Assembly (NCBI GenBank): GCA_035485575.1
Contig: DATHNW010000019.1
Coordinates: 1 to 64,000, forward strand
Reading direction: 5' to 3'
Length of the DNA: 64,000 bases
Origin: DASRHD01 sp035485575
Lineage (GTDB): Bacteria > Verrucomicrobiota > Verrucomicrobiia > Opitutales > Opitutaceae
Part shown: positions 29,802-38,033 of the stretch, piece by piece
How the letters are laid out: each line of letters starts with the position of its first letter
Numbering within the stretch: position 1 is the first letter of the stretch
The notes under the pieces: model-generated
Told to the model about the DNA's origin: nothing
The model's database searches: none
What the model saw: only the letters and a program-made list of their open reading frames with translations
Made by a program: the position numbers and the translations under genes

Positions 29802-31259
29802 ATGGCTTACGACTGGCTCAAAGGCGTCGCCGACGAGTATGACGTCATCGTCATCGGCAGCGGGCTCGGCGGCCTGACGGGCGCCAACGTGCTCGCCAAG
29901 GCCGGGCATCGCGTCCTGCTGCTCGAGCACCATTACCAGTTCGGCGGCCTGGCCACGTGGTTCACGCGCAAGGGCGGCCATATCTTCGACATTTCGCTGC
30001 ACGGCTTTCCTGTCGGCATGGTCAAGTCCTGCCGCAAGTACTGGACCAAGGAGATCGCCGAATCGATCGTGCAGCTGAAGGACATTCGCTTCATCAACCC
30101 GCAGATGGACGTCTGGACGACCTTCACGCGCGAGGACTACACCCGCGTGCTCGTCGAAAAATTCGGCCTCGATCGCGCCCACGTCGAGAAATTTTACGAC
30201 TACCTCCGCGGGATGAATTTCTACGACAACAATCCCGAGACCACCGGCCAGATGCTCGAGCGTTTCTTCCCGGGCCGCGAGGACGTGAAGCGCCTGCTGA
30301 TGGAGCCGATCGCCTACGCCAACGGCTCCACGCTCGATGATCCCGCCATCACCTTCGGCATCGTGTTCTCGAATTTCATGGGCGCAGGCGTCTACACCTT
30401 TCGCGGCGGCTCGGACCTGCTGATTGAAAAAATGGTGGCGGAGCTGAAGAAAAACGGCGTCGAGCTGCGCAAGCGCGTGCTTGTGGAAAGAATCCTCGTC
30501 GAGGAACGCGACGGGCAAAAGACCGCCTGCGGCATCATCGCGAAGGGCGGACGTACCATCCGCGCCAAGGCCGTGCTCACGAACTCGAACATCAAAAACG
30601 CCATCTTCCGGCTGGCCGGCCCGGAAAATTTTCCTGCAGACTATCTCGCCGCGGCCGAGGCCGTGCGCATCAACTCCAGCTCATGCCAGGTTTACCTCGG
30701 CATCCGCAAGGGTGAAAGCATCCCGCACATCGGCGACCTCGTGTTCACCTCCGAAAGTCCGAAATTCAGCAGCACGGAGCTCACCGATTTTCACACCACC
30801 AGCCGCACGTTCTCCGTTTATTATCCCGACACCCGGCCCGGCTCCGACCGCTACACGGTGGTTGTCTCAATCAATGGCAATCATGCCGACTGGCAGAAAC
30901 TTTCCGAAGCCGACTACGCCCGCGAAAAAACCCGACTGATCGAGGAATCGCTCACCGCCCTCGAAAAATACATTCCCAGCGTCCGCACCCGGATCGACTG
31001 GATGGAGGCCGCCACGCCCCGCACCATCGAGCGCTATACCACGCATTTCGGCGGCACCTCCTTTGGAACCAAGTTCGAGGGCTTGAAAGTCTCAATGGAC
31101 CTGCCTGAAAAACTCCCCGGCCTTTTTCACGCGGGCTCCGTCGGCATCATCATGTCCGGCTGGCTCGGCACCATCAATTACGGCGTCATCGTCGCCAACA
31201 AGATCGACAAGCTGCTCTTCCAGAAAAAGGCCGCCGCCCCCTCCCTCGCCACCGCGTGA
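29802..31259 (+). CDS. Phytoene desaturase/carotenoid isomerase-like FAD oxidoreductase (second)
   Basis: A 485-residue FAD protein with DVIVIGSGLGGLTGANVLAK, then HHYQFGGLATWFTRKG and a C-terminal HAGSVGIIMSGWLGTINYG. It is clearly of the CrtI/CrtISO group but only distantly similar to its neighbour, so the two are not a recent duplication. Its stop overlaps the dehydratase start. The pair could act successively on an ACP- or CoA-bound chain; the substrate is not known. Confidence 0.82.
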   Translation: MAYDWLKGVADEYDVIVIGSGLGGLTGANVLAKAGHRVLLLEHHYQFGGLATWFTRKGGHIFDISLHGFPVGMVKSCRKYWTKEIAESIVQLKDIRFINPQMDVWTTFTREDYTRVLVEKFGLDRAHVEKFYDYLRGMNFYDNNPETTGQMLERFFPGREDVKRLLMEPIAYANGSTLDDPAITFGIVFSNFMGAGVYTFRGGSDLLIEKMVAELKKNGVELRKRVLVERILVEERDGQKTACGIIAKGGRTIRAKAVLTNSNIKNAIFRLAGPENFPADYLAAAEAVRINSSSCQVYLGIRKGESIPHIGDLVFTSESPKFSSTELTDFHTTSRTFSVYYPDTRPGSDRYTVVVSINGNHADWQKLSEADYAREKTRLIEESLTALEKYIPSVRTRIDWMEAATPRTIERYTTHFGGTSFGTKFEGLKVSMDLPEKLPGLFHAGSVGIIMSGWLGTINYGVIVANKIDKLLFQKKAAAPSLATA

Positions 31260-31726
31260 ACTCCGCCGTCACCCAGCTCATCCCGCACCGGCCGCCGTTT
31301 TTGTTTGTCGATGAAATCGTCAGCGAATCCGCCGACGGGCTTGTCGCACGACGCACGTTCCGCGCCGACGAGGATTTTTACCGCGGGCATTACCCCGGGG
31401 CACCGATCACGCCCGGCGTGCTGCTCTGTGAGGCTGTTTTCCAGACCGGCGCGCTTTATCTCGCGCGCCAGGCCGCCGGCTCAGGCCAGCTCGACGGCGT
31501 GCCCCTGCTGGCCAAGATCAGCGAGGTGCGCTTCCGCAATCCCGTGTTTCCCGGCGAGACCGTGACCATCGAGGTGAAGAAAAAGGATCTGCTCGCCGGG
31601 TTTTATATGATGAGCGGCAGCATCAAGAGCGGTGACAAGCGCGTGCTCACCGTCGATTTTTCCGTCGCCTGGAAAAAACCCGAAGGCGCGCCCGGTGCCG
31701 GACAACAGCAGGCCCAGCAGCAATGA
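31256..31726 (+). CDS. FabZ-like 3-hydroxyacyl-ACP dehydratase
   Basis: A 156-residue single hot-dog protein. It has the FabZ opening LIPHRPPFLFVDEIV, the catalytic His in FYRGHYPGAPITPGVLLCEA (the Glu equivalent is in LLCEAVFQTG), and the RFRNPVFPGETV strand. It should dehydrate 3-hydroxyacyl-ACP to trans-2-enoyl-ACP. Start is GTG 31256 in a GTGA overlap with the previous stop; its own stop overlaps the enoyl reductase start by 4 bp. Confidence 0.92.
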   Translation: MNSAVTQLIPHRPPFLFVDEIVSESADGLVARRTFRADEDFYRGHYPGAPITPGVLLCEAVFQTGALYLARQAAGSGQLDGVPLLAKISEVRFRNPVFPGETVTIEVKKKDLLAGFYMMSGSIKSGDKRVLTVDFSVAWKKPEGAPGAGQQQAQQQ

Positions 31727-32541
31727 GCTATCTCGCCCTCGAGGGAAAAACCTTTGTCGTCTTCGGTGTGGCCAACCGCAAGAGCGTCGCGTGGCACGTG
31801 GCGCAGTCGCTGGAAGAGCAGGGTGCGCGCGTCGTCTACAGCGTGCGCTCGGACGAGCGCAAAAAATCGCTCGAGACCCTGCTCGCCGGCCGGCCGGTAT
31901 TCGTCTGCGACGTCGAACGCGAAGGCGCCGCGGAGAAACTTGCCGGTGAAGTTGCCGCCGCCGGCCATGCGCCGCTGCACGGCCTCGTGCATTCCATCGC
32001 GTTCGCCAACTACAGCGAGGGCTTCAAGGCCTTTCACGAAACCAAGCGCGCCGATTTCCTGCAGGCCACGGCCATCTCGGCCTTTTCACTCGTCGAAATC
32101 GCCCGCGCTTTTCAGCCGCATCTCGCGCGCAACGCCTCGGTCGTCACCATCGGCATTTCGTCGTTGCTCGTGACACCCGACAACTACGGCTACATGGGGC
32201 CCGTCAAGGCCGCGCTCGAATCCTGCGCGCGATTCCTCGCCAAGTCCTTCAGTAGCGGCAGCGAGGTGCGCTTCAACGTCATCGGAGCCGGCCCGCTCAA
32301 GACCAGCGCCTCGGCCGGCATCCCCGGCTATCTCGAAAGCTACCTTTACGCGGAAAAAATGACCTTCCGCAAACGCGCGCTCACCACCCAGGAGGTGGCC
32401 AACGCCGTGCTTTTCCTGCTCAGTGAACGCAGCAGCGGCCTCAACGGCACGACGCTCGTCGTCGACGCCGGCCTCGGCAGCAATTATTTCGACCAGGAAG
32501 TCATCCGGCTCGCGATGCGGCCGGAGGGCAAAGCGCGCTGA
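31723..32541 (+). CDS. fabI: Enoyl-ACP reductase, FabI-like
   Basis: NAD(P)H-dependent reductase of the short-chain dehydrogenase fold that reduces enoyl-ACP. The 272-residue protein has the FabI nucleotide-binding pattern FGVANRKSVAWHVAQ, a Tyr-X6-Lys in YGYMGPVK and the C-terminal GLNGTTLVVDAGLGSNYF. It could be the cell's main FabI or specific to this cluster; that cannot be decided here. Translationally coupled to the dehydratase and 10 bp before oleA. Confidence 0.88.
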   Translation: MSYLALEGKTFVVFGVANRKSVAWHVAQSLEEQGARVVYSVRSDERKKSLETLLAGRPVFVCDVEREGAAEKLAGEVAAAGHAPLHGLVHSIAFANYSEGFKAFHETKRADFLQATAISAFSLVEIARAFQPHLARNASVVTIGISSLLVTPDNYGYMGPVKAALESCARFLAKSFSSGSEVRFNVIGAGPLKTSASAGIPGYLESYLYAEKMTFRKRALTTQEVANAVLFLLSERSSGLNGTTLVVDAGLGSNYFDQEVIRLAMRPEGKAR

Positions 32542-32551
32542 CACCGCCTCC

Positions 32552-33586
32552 ATGCTTTTTCAAAACGTCTGCCTCGAATCGATCGCCGTGGCGCTGCCGG
32601 ACGAAGTGTGGACTTCCGCCCAGATCGAGGAGCGCCTGCGCCCGCTTTACGAGCGGCTGAAGCTGCCGTTCGGCCGCCTGGAGTTGATGACCGGCATTCG
32701 CGAGCGGCGGGTCTGGCCGGAAGGCACCCGGGCTTCCGACGCGAGCGCGGCCGCAGGCAGGGCGGTGCTGGCGCGCTCAACCTTGCGGGCTGACCAGGTC
32801 GACGTGTTCATTCACTCTGCCGTGAGCCGCGACATGCTCGAGCCGGCCACGGCGTCGTTCGCCCACCAAAAGATCGGCCTGCCGGCCTCGGCCCAGATTT
32901 TCGACGTGTCCAACGCCTGCCTCGGATTTCTCAATGCGCTGACCATCGCCGGCGCGATGATCGAATCAGGCCAGGCCCAGTGCGCGCTCGTCGCTGCGGG
33001 CGAACACGGACGGCCGCTGGTCGAGGAGACGCTGCGGCAGCTGCTCGGCGCGCCGCTCACGCGCAATGAAATCAAACCTTTTTTCGCCAATCTCACCATC
33101 GGCTCCGGTGCCGTGGCCGCGATGATCTGCCATCGTTCACTCGTGCGCAAATCCGGACACCGGCTCCTGGGCGGGATCGCACGCGCGGCCACCGAACACA
33201 GCAAGCTCTGCCAGGGTGACGCGGTGGCGGCGGGCGGACTCAGCATGCAAACCGACTCGGAGTCACTGCTGCTGGCCGGCGTGGAGCTTGCGCAGGAAAC
33301 CTGGCGCGGGTTCACCGCGGAAACGGGCTGGGATGCGAATGTGCCCACCCGCATCATCACCCATCAGGTCGGCAGCGCTCACCGAAGAAAACTTTACGAG
33401 GCGCTCGGGCTCGACGTGGCCAAGGATTTTTCGACCTTCGAAACGCTCGGCAACATGGGCTCGGTGTCATTGCCTGCAACGCTGGCCCTGGCCGCCAAGA
33501 CCGGGGCCATGCATGAAGGCGACCGCGTGGCGATGCTTGGCATCGGCAGCGGGCTGAACTGCATGATGCTCGCGCTGGAATGGTGA
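32552..33586 (+). CDS. oleA: OleA-type thiolase for head-to-head acyl condensation
   Basis: Joins two fatty acyl-CoAs into a 2-alkyl-3-ketoacid in long-chain olefin biosynthesis. The 344-residue FabH-fold protein has catalytic Cys123 in FDVSNACLGFLN, preceded by Glu97 in RDMLEPATAS, which matches the OleA-specific glutamate. It also has ATEHSKLCQGD and the C-terminal LLGIGSGLNC, both close to Xanthomonas OleA as remembered, and the His/Asn in THQVGSAH and GNMGSVSLP. Overlaps the next gene, oleB. No oleC or oleD is in the window. Confidence 0.88.
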   Translation: MLFQNVCLESIAVALPDEVWTSAQIEERLRPLYERLKLPFGRLELMTGIRERRVWPEGTRASDASAAAGRAVLARSTLRADQVDVFIHSAVSRDMLEPATASFAHQKIGLPASAQIFDVSNACLGFLNALTIAGAMIESGQAQCALVAAGEHGRPLVEETLRQLLGAPLTRNEIKPFFANLTIGSGAVAAMICHRSLVRKSGHRLLGGIARAATEHSKLCQGDAVAAGGLSMQTDSESLLLAGVELAQETWRGFTAETGWDANVPTRIITHQVGSAHRRKLYEALGLDVAKDFSTFETLGNMGSVSLPATLALAAKTGAMHEGDRVAMLGIGSGLNCMMLALEW

Positions 33587-34482
33587 CCATGACGGAGCTT
33601 CCCGACTGGCTGCGGCGGATGTATCCGTTCACGCCACAGAATTTCGCCACACCACATGGCGCGCGCCTGAGCTTCGTCGACGAAGGGCCGCGAATGGACG
33701 AGGCGGTGCTGATGCTACATGGCAATCCGACCTGGTCGTTTTATTTTAGGGAGGTCGTACATGCCCTGTCGCCGCACCTGCGCTGCATCGCGCCCGACCA
33801 CATCGGCATGGGCCTGTCGGACAAGCCGCCAGCCTACGATTACCGGCTGGCCACGCGCATCAACGATATTGAGGCGCTGGTGGCGCAACTTGGACTGCGC
33901 CGTGTGCATTTGCTCGTACATGACTGGGGTGGGGCGATCGGCTTTGGCCTGGCCGCGCGTCGGCCCGGATTGATCGGAAAACTGGCGATCCTGAACACCG
34001 CGGCTTTTGCCGTGCCCTGGATTCCACGGCGCATCGCGCTTTGCCGGACGCGGTTTCCCGGCACGCTGCTCGTGCGCGGATTTAACGGCTTTGCCGGCCC
34101 GGCCACGTGGATGGCGATGCATCAGCGCGCCCTGGGCTCGGACGAGAAGCGCGCCTATCTGCTGCCTTATGATTCGTGGGCCAACCGCGGGGCCGTGGAC
34201 GCCTTCGTGAAAGATATTCCGCTCGAGGCCACACATCCCAGCCTGCCAACGCTGCGCGAAATCGAGGCGGCCCTGCCGCAGTTTAGCGACCGGCCGGCCC
34301 TGATCGCGTGGGGCGGGCGGGATTTTTGCTTCGACGACCGGTTTTTCGCCCGCTGGCGGGAGATTTTTCCACAAGCGCAGGTGGAGCGCTACGCCGAAGC
34401 CGGGCACTACGTGCTGGAGGATGCGGGCGAAGAGATTCGACATCGCATCACCAATTTTTTTCTGCCAACCAACTCCCAATGA
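33580..34482 (+). CDS. oleB: OleB-type alpha/beta hydrolase
   Basis: A haloalkane-dehalogenase-like hydrolase of 300 residues. The oxyanion motif is LHGNPTWSFYF, the nucleophile is Asp115 in VHDWGGAIGFG and the C-terminal His is in EAGHYVLEDAG. Next to OleA this matches OleB, which in known pathways decarboxylates the beta-lactone to the olefin. The start at 33580 overlaps the oleA stop; an in-frame ATG at 33589 is also possible. The 3-step pathway would also need OleD (ketone reductase) and OleC (lactone synthetase), absent here. Confidence 0.85.
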   Translation: MVTMTELPDWLRRMYPFTPQNFATPHGARLSFVDEGPRMDEAVLMLHGNPTWSFYFREVVHALSPHLRCIAPDHIGMGLSDKPPAYDYRLATRINDIEALVAQLGLRRVHLLVHDWGGAIGFGLAARRPGLIGKLAILNTAAFAVPWIPRRIALCRTRFPGTLLVRGFNGFAGPATWMAMHQRALGSDEKRAYLLPYDSWANRGAVDAFVKDIPLEATHPSLPTLREIEAALPQFSDRPALIAWGGRDFCFDDRFFARWREIFPQAQVERYAEAGHYVLEDAGEEIRHRITNFFLPTNSQ

Positions 34483-34862
34483 AATTCGAACACTTTGCCC
34501 TCAATGTGCCCGATGTCCGGGCGATGACCCAGTGGTATGTGGAGCACCTTGGCCTGCGCGTCGTGCGCAGCCGCGAGGATGCACCCTATACGAAGTTCCT
34601 GGCGGACGACACCGGCCGCGTCATTGTTGAACTCTACACCAATCCGGCTGCGACGATCCCGGACTATGCCGCGGCCCATCCGCTCTGCTTTCACATCGCG
34701 TTCGTGGCCGGAGACGCGCGGAAGGAGCAGCAGCGGCTCGAGCAGGCGGGCGCAAAGTTTTTCGCCGAGGACAGCCTGGCCGACGGCTCGCTGCTCGTCA
34801 TGATGCGCGATCCCTGGGGCGTGCCGCTGCAGCTTTGCCGCCGGTCGAAGCCGATGGAGTGA
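34479..34862 (+). CDS. VOC (glyoxalase/dioxygenase-fold) protein
   Basis: A 127-residue vicinal-oxygen-chelate protein. Metal-ligand positions are visible as HFALNV (His), VIVELYTN (Glu) and LCFHIAFV (His). The protein could be a metal-dependent isomerase, a dioxygenase-type enzyme or a binding protein; no specific function is shown. The start ATG overlaps the oleB stop by 4 bp, so it is probably cotranscribed. Its last 65 bp are antisense to the end of malQ. Confidence 0.8.
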   Translation: MKFEHFALNVPDVRAMTQWYVEHLGLRVVRSREDAPYTKFLADDTGRVIVELYTNPAATIPDYAAAHPLCFHIAFVAGDARKEQQRLEQAGAKFFAEDSLADGSLLVMMRDPWGVPLQLCRRSKPME

Positions 34863-36411
34863 GGCGGCCATAAAGCCCGGCGATCTCGCGCAGGTAGGGC
34901 GCGCTTTCGTTTTTCAATTTTTCCAGCTGCGGCGCACGGTAACGCCATTGCCAGTTGCCTTCGCGGGTGCCCGGGGTGTTGAAACGCGCCTCGGAGCCCA
35001 GGCTGAGCAGATCCTGCAGGGAAATGACCGCCAGGTCGCTGACCGACGAATAGGCGGCCCGCACGAAGTCCCAGGAAATCTCCTCACCATTGATGCGCAG
35101 GTAGTGGCGGATGTGGTCGCGGGTTTTTCCGTCGGTCGTGGCATACCAGCCGCGGGTGGTGTCGTTGTCATGCGTGCCCGGATACACGACACTGTTGGCC
35201 TGATGATTATGGGGCAGGTAGGGATTGTCCGGTTTGTCGCCAAAGGCGAACTGCAGGACGGCCATGCCGGGCAGGCCGGTGGCGGCAAGCAGCGCGGCGA
35301 CGCTGGGCGCCGGCTCGCCCAGATCCTCAGCGATGATTTTCGCGCCGGGAAACCGCTTGGCGACAGCGCGGAAGAAATCGAGCCCCGGACCCTGTTTCCA
35401 TGCGCCAGGCCGCGCCGTGGGCGCCCCCGCCGGAATCGACCAGTAGGTGTCGAAACCGCGGAAATGGTCGAGCCGCACGACGTCATAAAGCTCGAAATTG
35501 GCCTGCAAACGCGAGAGCCACCAAGCATAGCCGTCGGCGGAGTGGGCCGGCCAGTCATAAAGGGGATTGCCCCACAGCTGGCCGTCGGCGGAAAAGTAAT
35601 CCGGCGGCACCCCGGCCACGGAGAGAGGCCGGCCGGTCTTGGGATCGAGCTGGAAGAGTTGAGGAGCAGCCCAGACATCGGCGCTATCCAGCGCGACGAA
35701 GATGGGGGCATCGCCGATGATGCCAATGCCGAGACCGGCCGCGCGCGCCTTGAGCTGTGCCCACTGCCCGAAGAAGAGATATTGGAAAAACTGGTGCGCT
35801 TCGCTGCGCCCGGCCACGTCGGCGGCGAGCGGGGACTTTTGCGCCCGGTCGAAGGTGCGCACTTCAGCCGGCCATTCCCACCAGGGCCGGCCGTTGAAAT
35901 AATCCTTCAGCCCTTGAAATAGGCCGTAGGCGGGCAGCCAATGGGCCTGCTTTTTTTGGAACGCCGCAAAATCACCGTACGGCGCAGCCGCCCGTCCATT
36001 GCGGAAAGCCTCATAAGCCTGAAAAAGAACCGGCCACTTGAGCTGCCAGAGCGCACCGTAGTCCACGCGGTCGGAGTTCAAAAAGAGTAGCGGACCAAGC
36101 GCATTTTCGGCCACAAGGCCGGCCCGCGTCAGCGCCGCGAGATCAATCAGATAGGGGTTGCCGGCAAAAGCGGAGAAACACTGGTAGGGGGAGTCGCCGA
36201 AGCCGGTGGGGCCGAGCGGACAAACCTGCCAGTAGCGAAAGCCCGCGGCAGCAAGAAACTCAAGGAATTGCCCGGCTTGTCCATCGAATGTACCAATCCC
36301 AAAATCGCCAGGCAGGCAGGTGGGATGAAGCAAAACGCCCGCTGCACGTTCTTCCAGCCAGTTGAAGAGCGGAACGAGGGCCTGTTTTCCCGCATTTCCT
36401 ATATTAGACAT
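34798..36411 (-). CDS. malQ: 4-alpha-glucanotransferase (GH77)
   Basis: Transfers alpha-1,4-glucan segments, as in glycogen and maltodextrin metabolism. The 537-residue GH77 enzyme has GVLLHPTCLPGDFGIG at the N-terminus, the catalytic nucleophile region VRLDHFRGFD, the acid/base segment IAEDLGEPAP, GDAPIFVALDSADVW and GTHDNDTTRGWY. The C-terminal tail runs a little long and overlaps the VOC gene on the other strand by 65 bp. Its start codon lies in a dif-like sequence. It may cooperate with the trehalose genes further right by reshaping glucans. Confidence 0.95.
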   Translation of the reverse strand: MSNIGNAGKQALVPLFNWLEERAAGVLLHPTCLPGDFGIGTFDGQAGQFLEFLAAAGFRYWQVCPLGPTGFGDSPYQCFSAFAGNPYLIDLAALTRAGLVAENALGPLLFLNSDRVDYGALWQLKWPVLFQAYEAFRNGRAAAPYGDFAAFQKKQAHWLPAYGLFQGLKDYFNGRPWWEWPAEVRTFDRAQKSPLAADVAGRSEAHQFFQYLFFGQWAQLKARAAGLGIGIIGDAPIFVALDSADVWAAPQLFQLDPKTGRPLSVAGVPPDYFSADGQLWGNPLYDWPAHSADGYAWWLSRLQANFELYDVVRLDHFRGFDTYWSIPAGAPTARPGAWKQGPGLDFFRAVAKRFPGAKIIAEDLGEPAPSVAALLAATGLPGMAVLQFAFGDKPDNPYLPHNHQANSVVYPGTHDNDTTRGWYATTDGKTRDHIRHYLRINGEEISWDFVRAAYSSVSDLAVISLQDLLSLGSEARFNTPGTREGNWQWRYRAPQLEKLKNESAPYLREIAGLYGRLTPSASTGGKAAAARPRDRAS

Positions 36412-36430
36412 AATATTTATTGTGCGATGT
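36403..36430. other. dif-like Xer site, left edge of phage remnant (candidate)
   Basis: Read on the minus strand, the 28 bp are ACATCGCACAA-TAAATA-TTATGTCTAAT. Hand-aligned to E. coli dif, 19 of 28 bases agree, including the CGCA of the XerC arm, most of the centre and TTATGT of the XerD arm. Its minus-strand 3' part contains the malQ start codon. This is a motif match from memory, not a proven recombination site. Confidence 0.35.
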
Positions 36431-36459
36431 AATTGCGTAATAATCTGTAAGCCAATTAC
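36429..36459. promoter_or_regulatory. Inverted repeat upstream of phage Rep gene
   Basis: Arms GTAATTG (36429-36435) and CAATTAC (36453-36459), 17 bp apart, in the 111 bp AT-rich gap before rep. It may be an operator, promoter-associated site or part of the phage origin. No function is proven. Confidence 0.3.
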
Positions 36460-36522
36460 TTAGTAAAATCGGCCGTCTGGTATGGTAGCGATGGTAACCC
36501 TTGTGAAACCGCCGCTTACCTT

Positions 36523-37389
36523 GTGATTACGCTCTATCCCTACGCGCCGCCAAGTTTTTTCACCGTGTTGGGGTCACTGTCTGCGGTGCGCGCGCTGAAG
36601 CGCCGTGGCTTCCCGACGAATCTCCGCAATTGGCGCTTCATAACGCTTACCATTGATCGTGCGCAGTATCCCGACCCTTCCGAGGCTTACGAGGTCAGCA
36701 AGCGCCATCTCCGCCAGTTTCTGTACGAGCTGCGTGAGACCTACGGCATTCGGCGCTGGTGCTGGAAGCTGGAGTTTCACCGGGCTGACGATCACGGCCA
36801 CGTTTACCCCCACTGGCACCTGCTCCTGGACTACAAGCGCCCTATTCCAGTCGATGTCATAACGCGCGCTTGGGGCAAGGGTCGCACGGAGGTGAAGGGC
36901 GTTCTTGACCAAGGTTTCGACTACATGTTCAAGTACGTGGCCAAGTCCGTCGAGAACTTGCCCGACTGGATTTTAAGCCGCACGCGAGTTCGTCTGTTTC
37001 AGACGTCGCGCGGTTTCTTTGAATCACCGGCTGGCAGCGCAGCGTGTGTTGAGGAACTGCCAGCCGTCCCCCCGGCTGCGCGTCGTGACTCACCGGACGC
37101 GGCAACACAAAACGATTGGCCACGCTACGTGGATACAATCGGGGAGAGAATCAAACGGTGGTCACGCTGTGTTGTCAGCCGCGTGACTCGTGACGACGGC
37201 ACGAAGCGTTTCAAACTTCACATCGCCATAGGCGCCGATTGGGCCGACGTGCTCGTCGATGCCTGCCGTTTCAAATTTGCCCACCAACTGGGCGAACCGG
37301 AAATCCGGATAACAACCAACAAAATAGAAGCATCATGTCTCCAGTCATTCCCGCAAAGTCTGCTGCTCTACCGAACGGTGTCATCATAG
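36523..37389 (+). CDS. HUH rolling-circle replication initiator (phage Rep)
   Basis: A 288-residue protein. Three HUH nickase motifs are visible: motif 1 near FITLTID, motif 2 with H97-W-H99 in YPHWHLLLDY, and motif 3 with Tyr134/Tyr138 in YMFKYVAK. This matches single-stranded DNA phage and plasmid initiators that nick the plus-strand origin. The start is GTG 36523; no ATG lies upstream before a stop. The C-terminal third (from about residue 175) is Pro/Ala-rich then basic. Its end overlaps the next gene by 55 bp. Confidence 0.8.
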   Translation: MITLYPYAPPSFFTVLGSLSAVRALKRRGFPTNLRNWRFITLTIDRAQYPDPSEAYEVSKRHLRQFLYELRETYGIRRWCWKLEFHRADDHGHVYPHWHLLLDYKRPIPVDVITRAWGKGRTEVKGVLDQGFDYMFKYVAKSVENLPDWILSRTRVRLFQTSRGFFESPAGSAACVEELPAVPPAARRDSPDAATQNDWPRYVDTIGERIKRWSRCVVSRVTRDDGTKRFKLHIAIGADWADVLVDACRFKFAHQLGEPEIRITTNKIEASCLQSFPQSLLLYRTVSS

Positions 37390-37649
37390 TTGGCCGTGCG
37401 GTGGGCGATTTCGTTCTACGTTCTGGCATCAATGCCAAGAACAAGCCCTATCAGACCGTCGAAGGACAAGTCCTCGCAGGGACTACCTTTTGCCGTGTAA
37501 CCGAGTTCATCGAACCCGGGGATATTCCGTATATCCCAAAGGACGGAGAAGAGGTTCGCGGTTTCATCAAGCCGTCATTCAAGGACAACAACGTCCTTGT
37601 TGTCGGCGCCAAGCTCCAGCGTCCGCAACTCGCGGAGGTTGGTAAATGA
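37335..37649 (+). CDS. Small ssDNA-binding-like protein (gene V type)
   Basis: A 104-residue protein with an OB-fold-like, beta-rich pattern (GVIIVGRAVGDFVLRSG, QTVEGQVLAGTTFCRVTEF, DNNVLVVGAKL). Its position right after Rep and its size match phage single-strand DNA binding protein pV. Sequence similarity alone is weak. It starts inside the Rep gene (55 bp overlap) and is followed by a strong nested hairpin. Confidence 0.55.
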   Translation: MSPVIPAKSAALPNGVIIVGRAVGDFVLRSGINAKNKPYQTVEGQVLAGTTFCRVTEFIEPGDIPYIPKDGEEVRGFIKPSFKDNNVLVVGAKLQRPQLAEVGK

Positions 37650-37654
37650 CAGGA

Positions 37655-37692
37655 CCGCGCCCCGGCTGCGCCGCAGGCGCACCGGGGCGCGG
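37655..37692 (+). terminator. Nested GC-rich hairpin after ssb-like gene (terminator or phage origin/packaging signal)
   Basis: Outer stem CCGCGCCCCGG/CCGGGGCGCGG (11 bp, perfect) encloses an inner stem TGCGCC/GGCGCA with a 3-nt loop, with one unpaired C between. Only a weak T tract (CCTTTCCTT) follows. It could be an intrinsic terminator or, as filamentous phages have, a structured packaging/origin signal. Confidence 0.6.
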
Positions 37693-37725
37693 CCTTTCCT
37701 TGTTCAAACTCCAAAATAAGTGTCA

Positions 37726-38025
37726 ATGAATCAAACTCAGGAAATCGAGCTGTTGCAGCGTGAAATCGTACTGCTCGATGAGCAGATGCACTGGGTTGAG
37801 CTTCATCGCGATTATCCTCCTCCCGGCTGTCGTATGCGTCAGACGTGGGTTGATGCCGAGAAAGAGAAGCTTCGGCAATTGGGTCTTCAGCGCGCGCAAA
37901 AGGTCGAGCGTCTGAATTTTCTCCTTGGTCAACGCGAATTCGATTTCGCGAAACAATTTCAGGCCGCTTTGGCCGAAACGGCGTGCGATGGCGGTGCGCG
38001 CGCTGAAATTAACTCCGCCAAATAA
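37726..38025 (+). CDS. Small charged helical phage protein, unknown
   Basis: A 99-residue, mostly helical, highly charged protein (QEIELLQREIVLLDEQM, EKEKLRQLGLQRAQKVERL), probably a coiled coil. No membrane segment, so it does not look like the pVII/pIX minor coat proteins of Ff, which it would match in position. An alternative GTG start lies at 37720. Function unknown. Confidence 0.5.
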   Translation: MNQTQEIELLQREIVLLDEQMHWVELHRDYPPPGCRMRQTWVDAEKEKLRQLGLQRAQKVERLNFLLGQREFDFAKQFQAALAETACDGGARAEINSAK

Positions 38026-38033
38026 CAGTCACA

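Noticed and set aside
28317..31259. Carotenoid biosynthesis cluster
   Set aside because: The two CrtI-like genes lack any phytoene synthase or cyclase nearby and lie among fatty acid genes.
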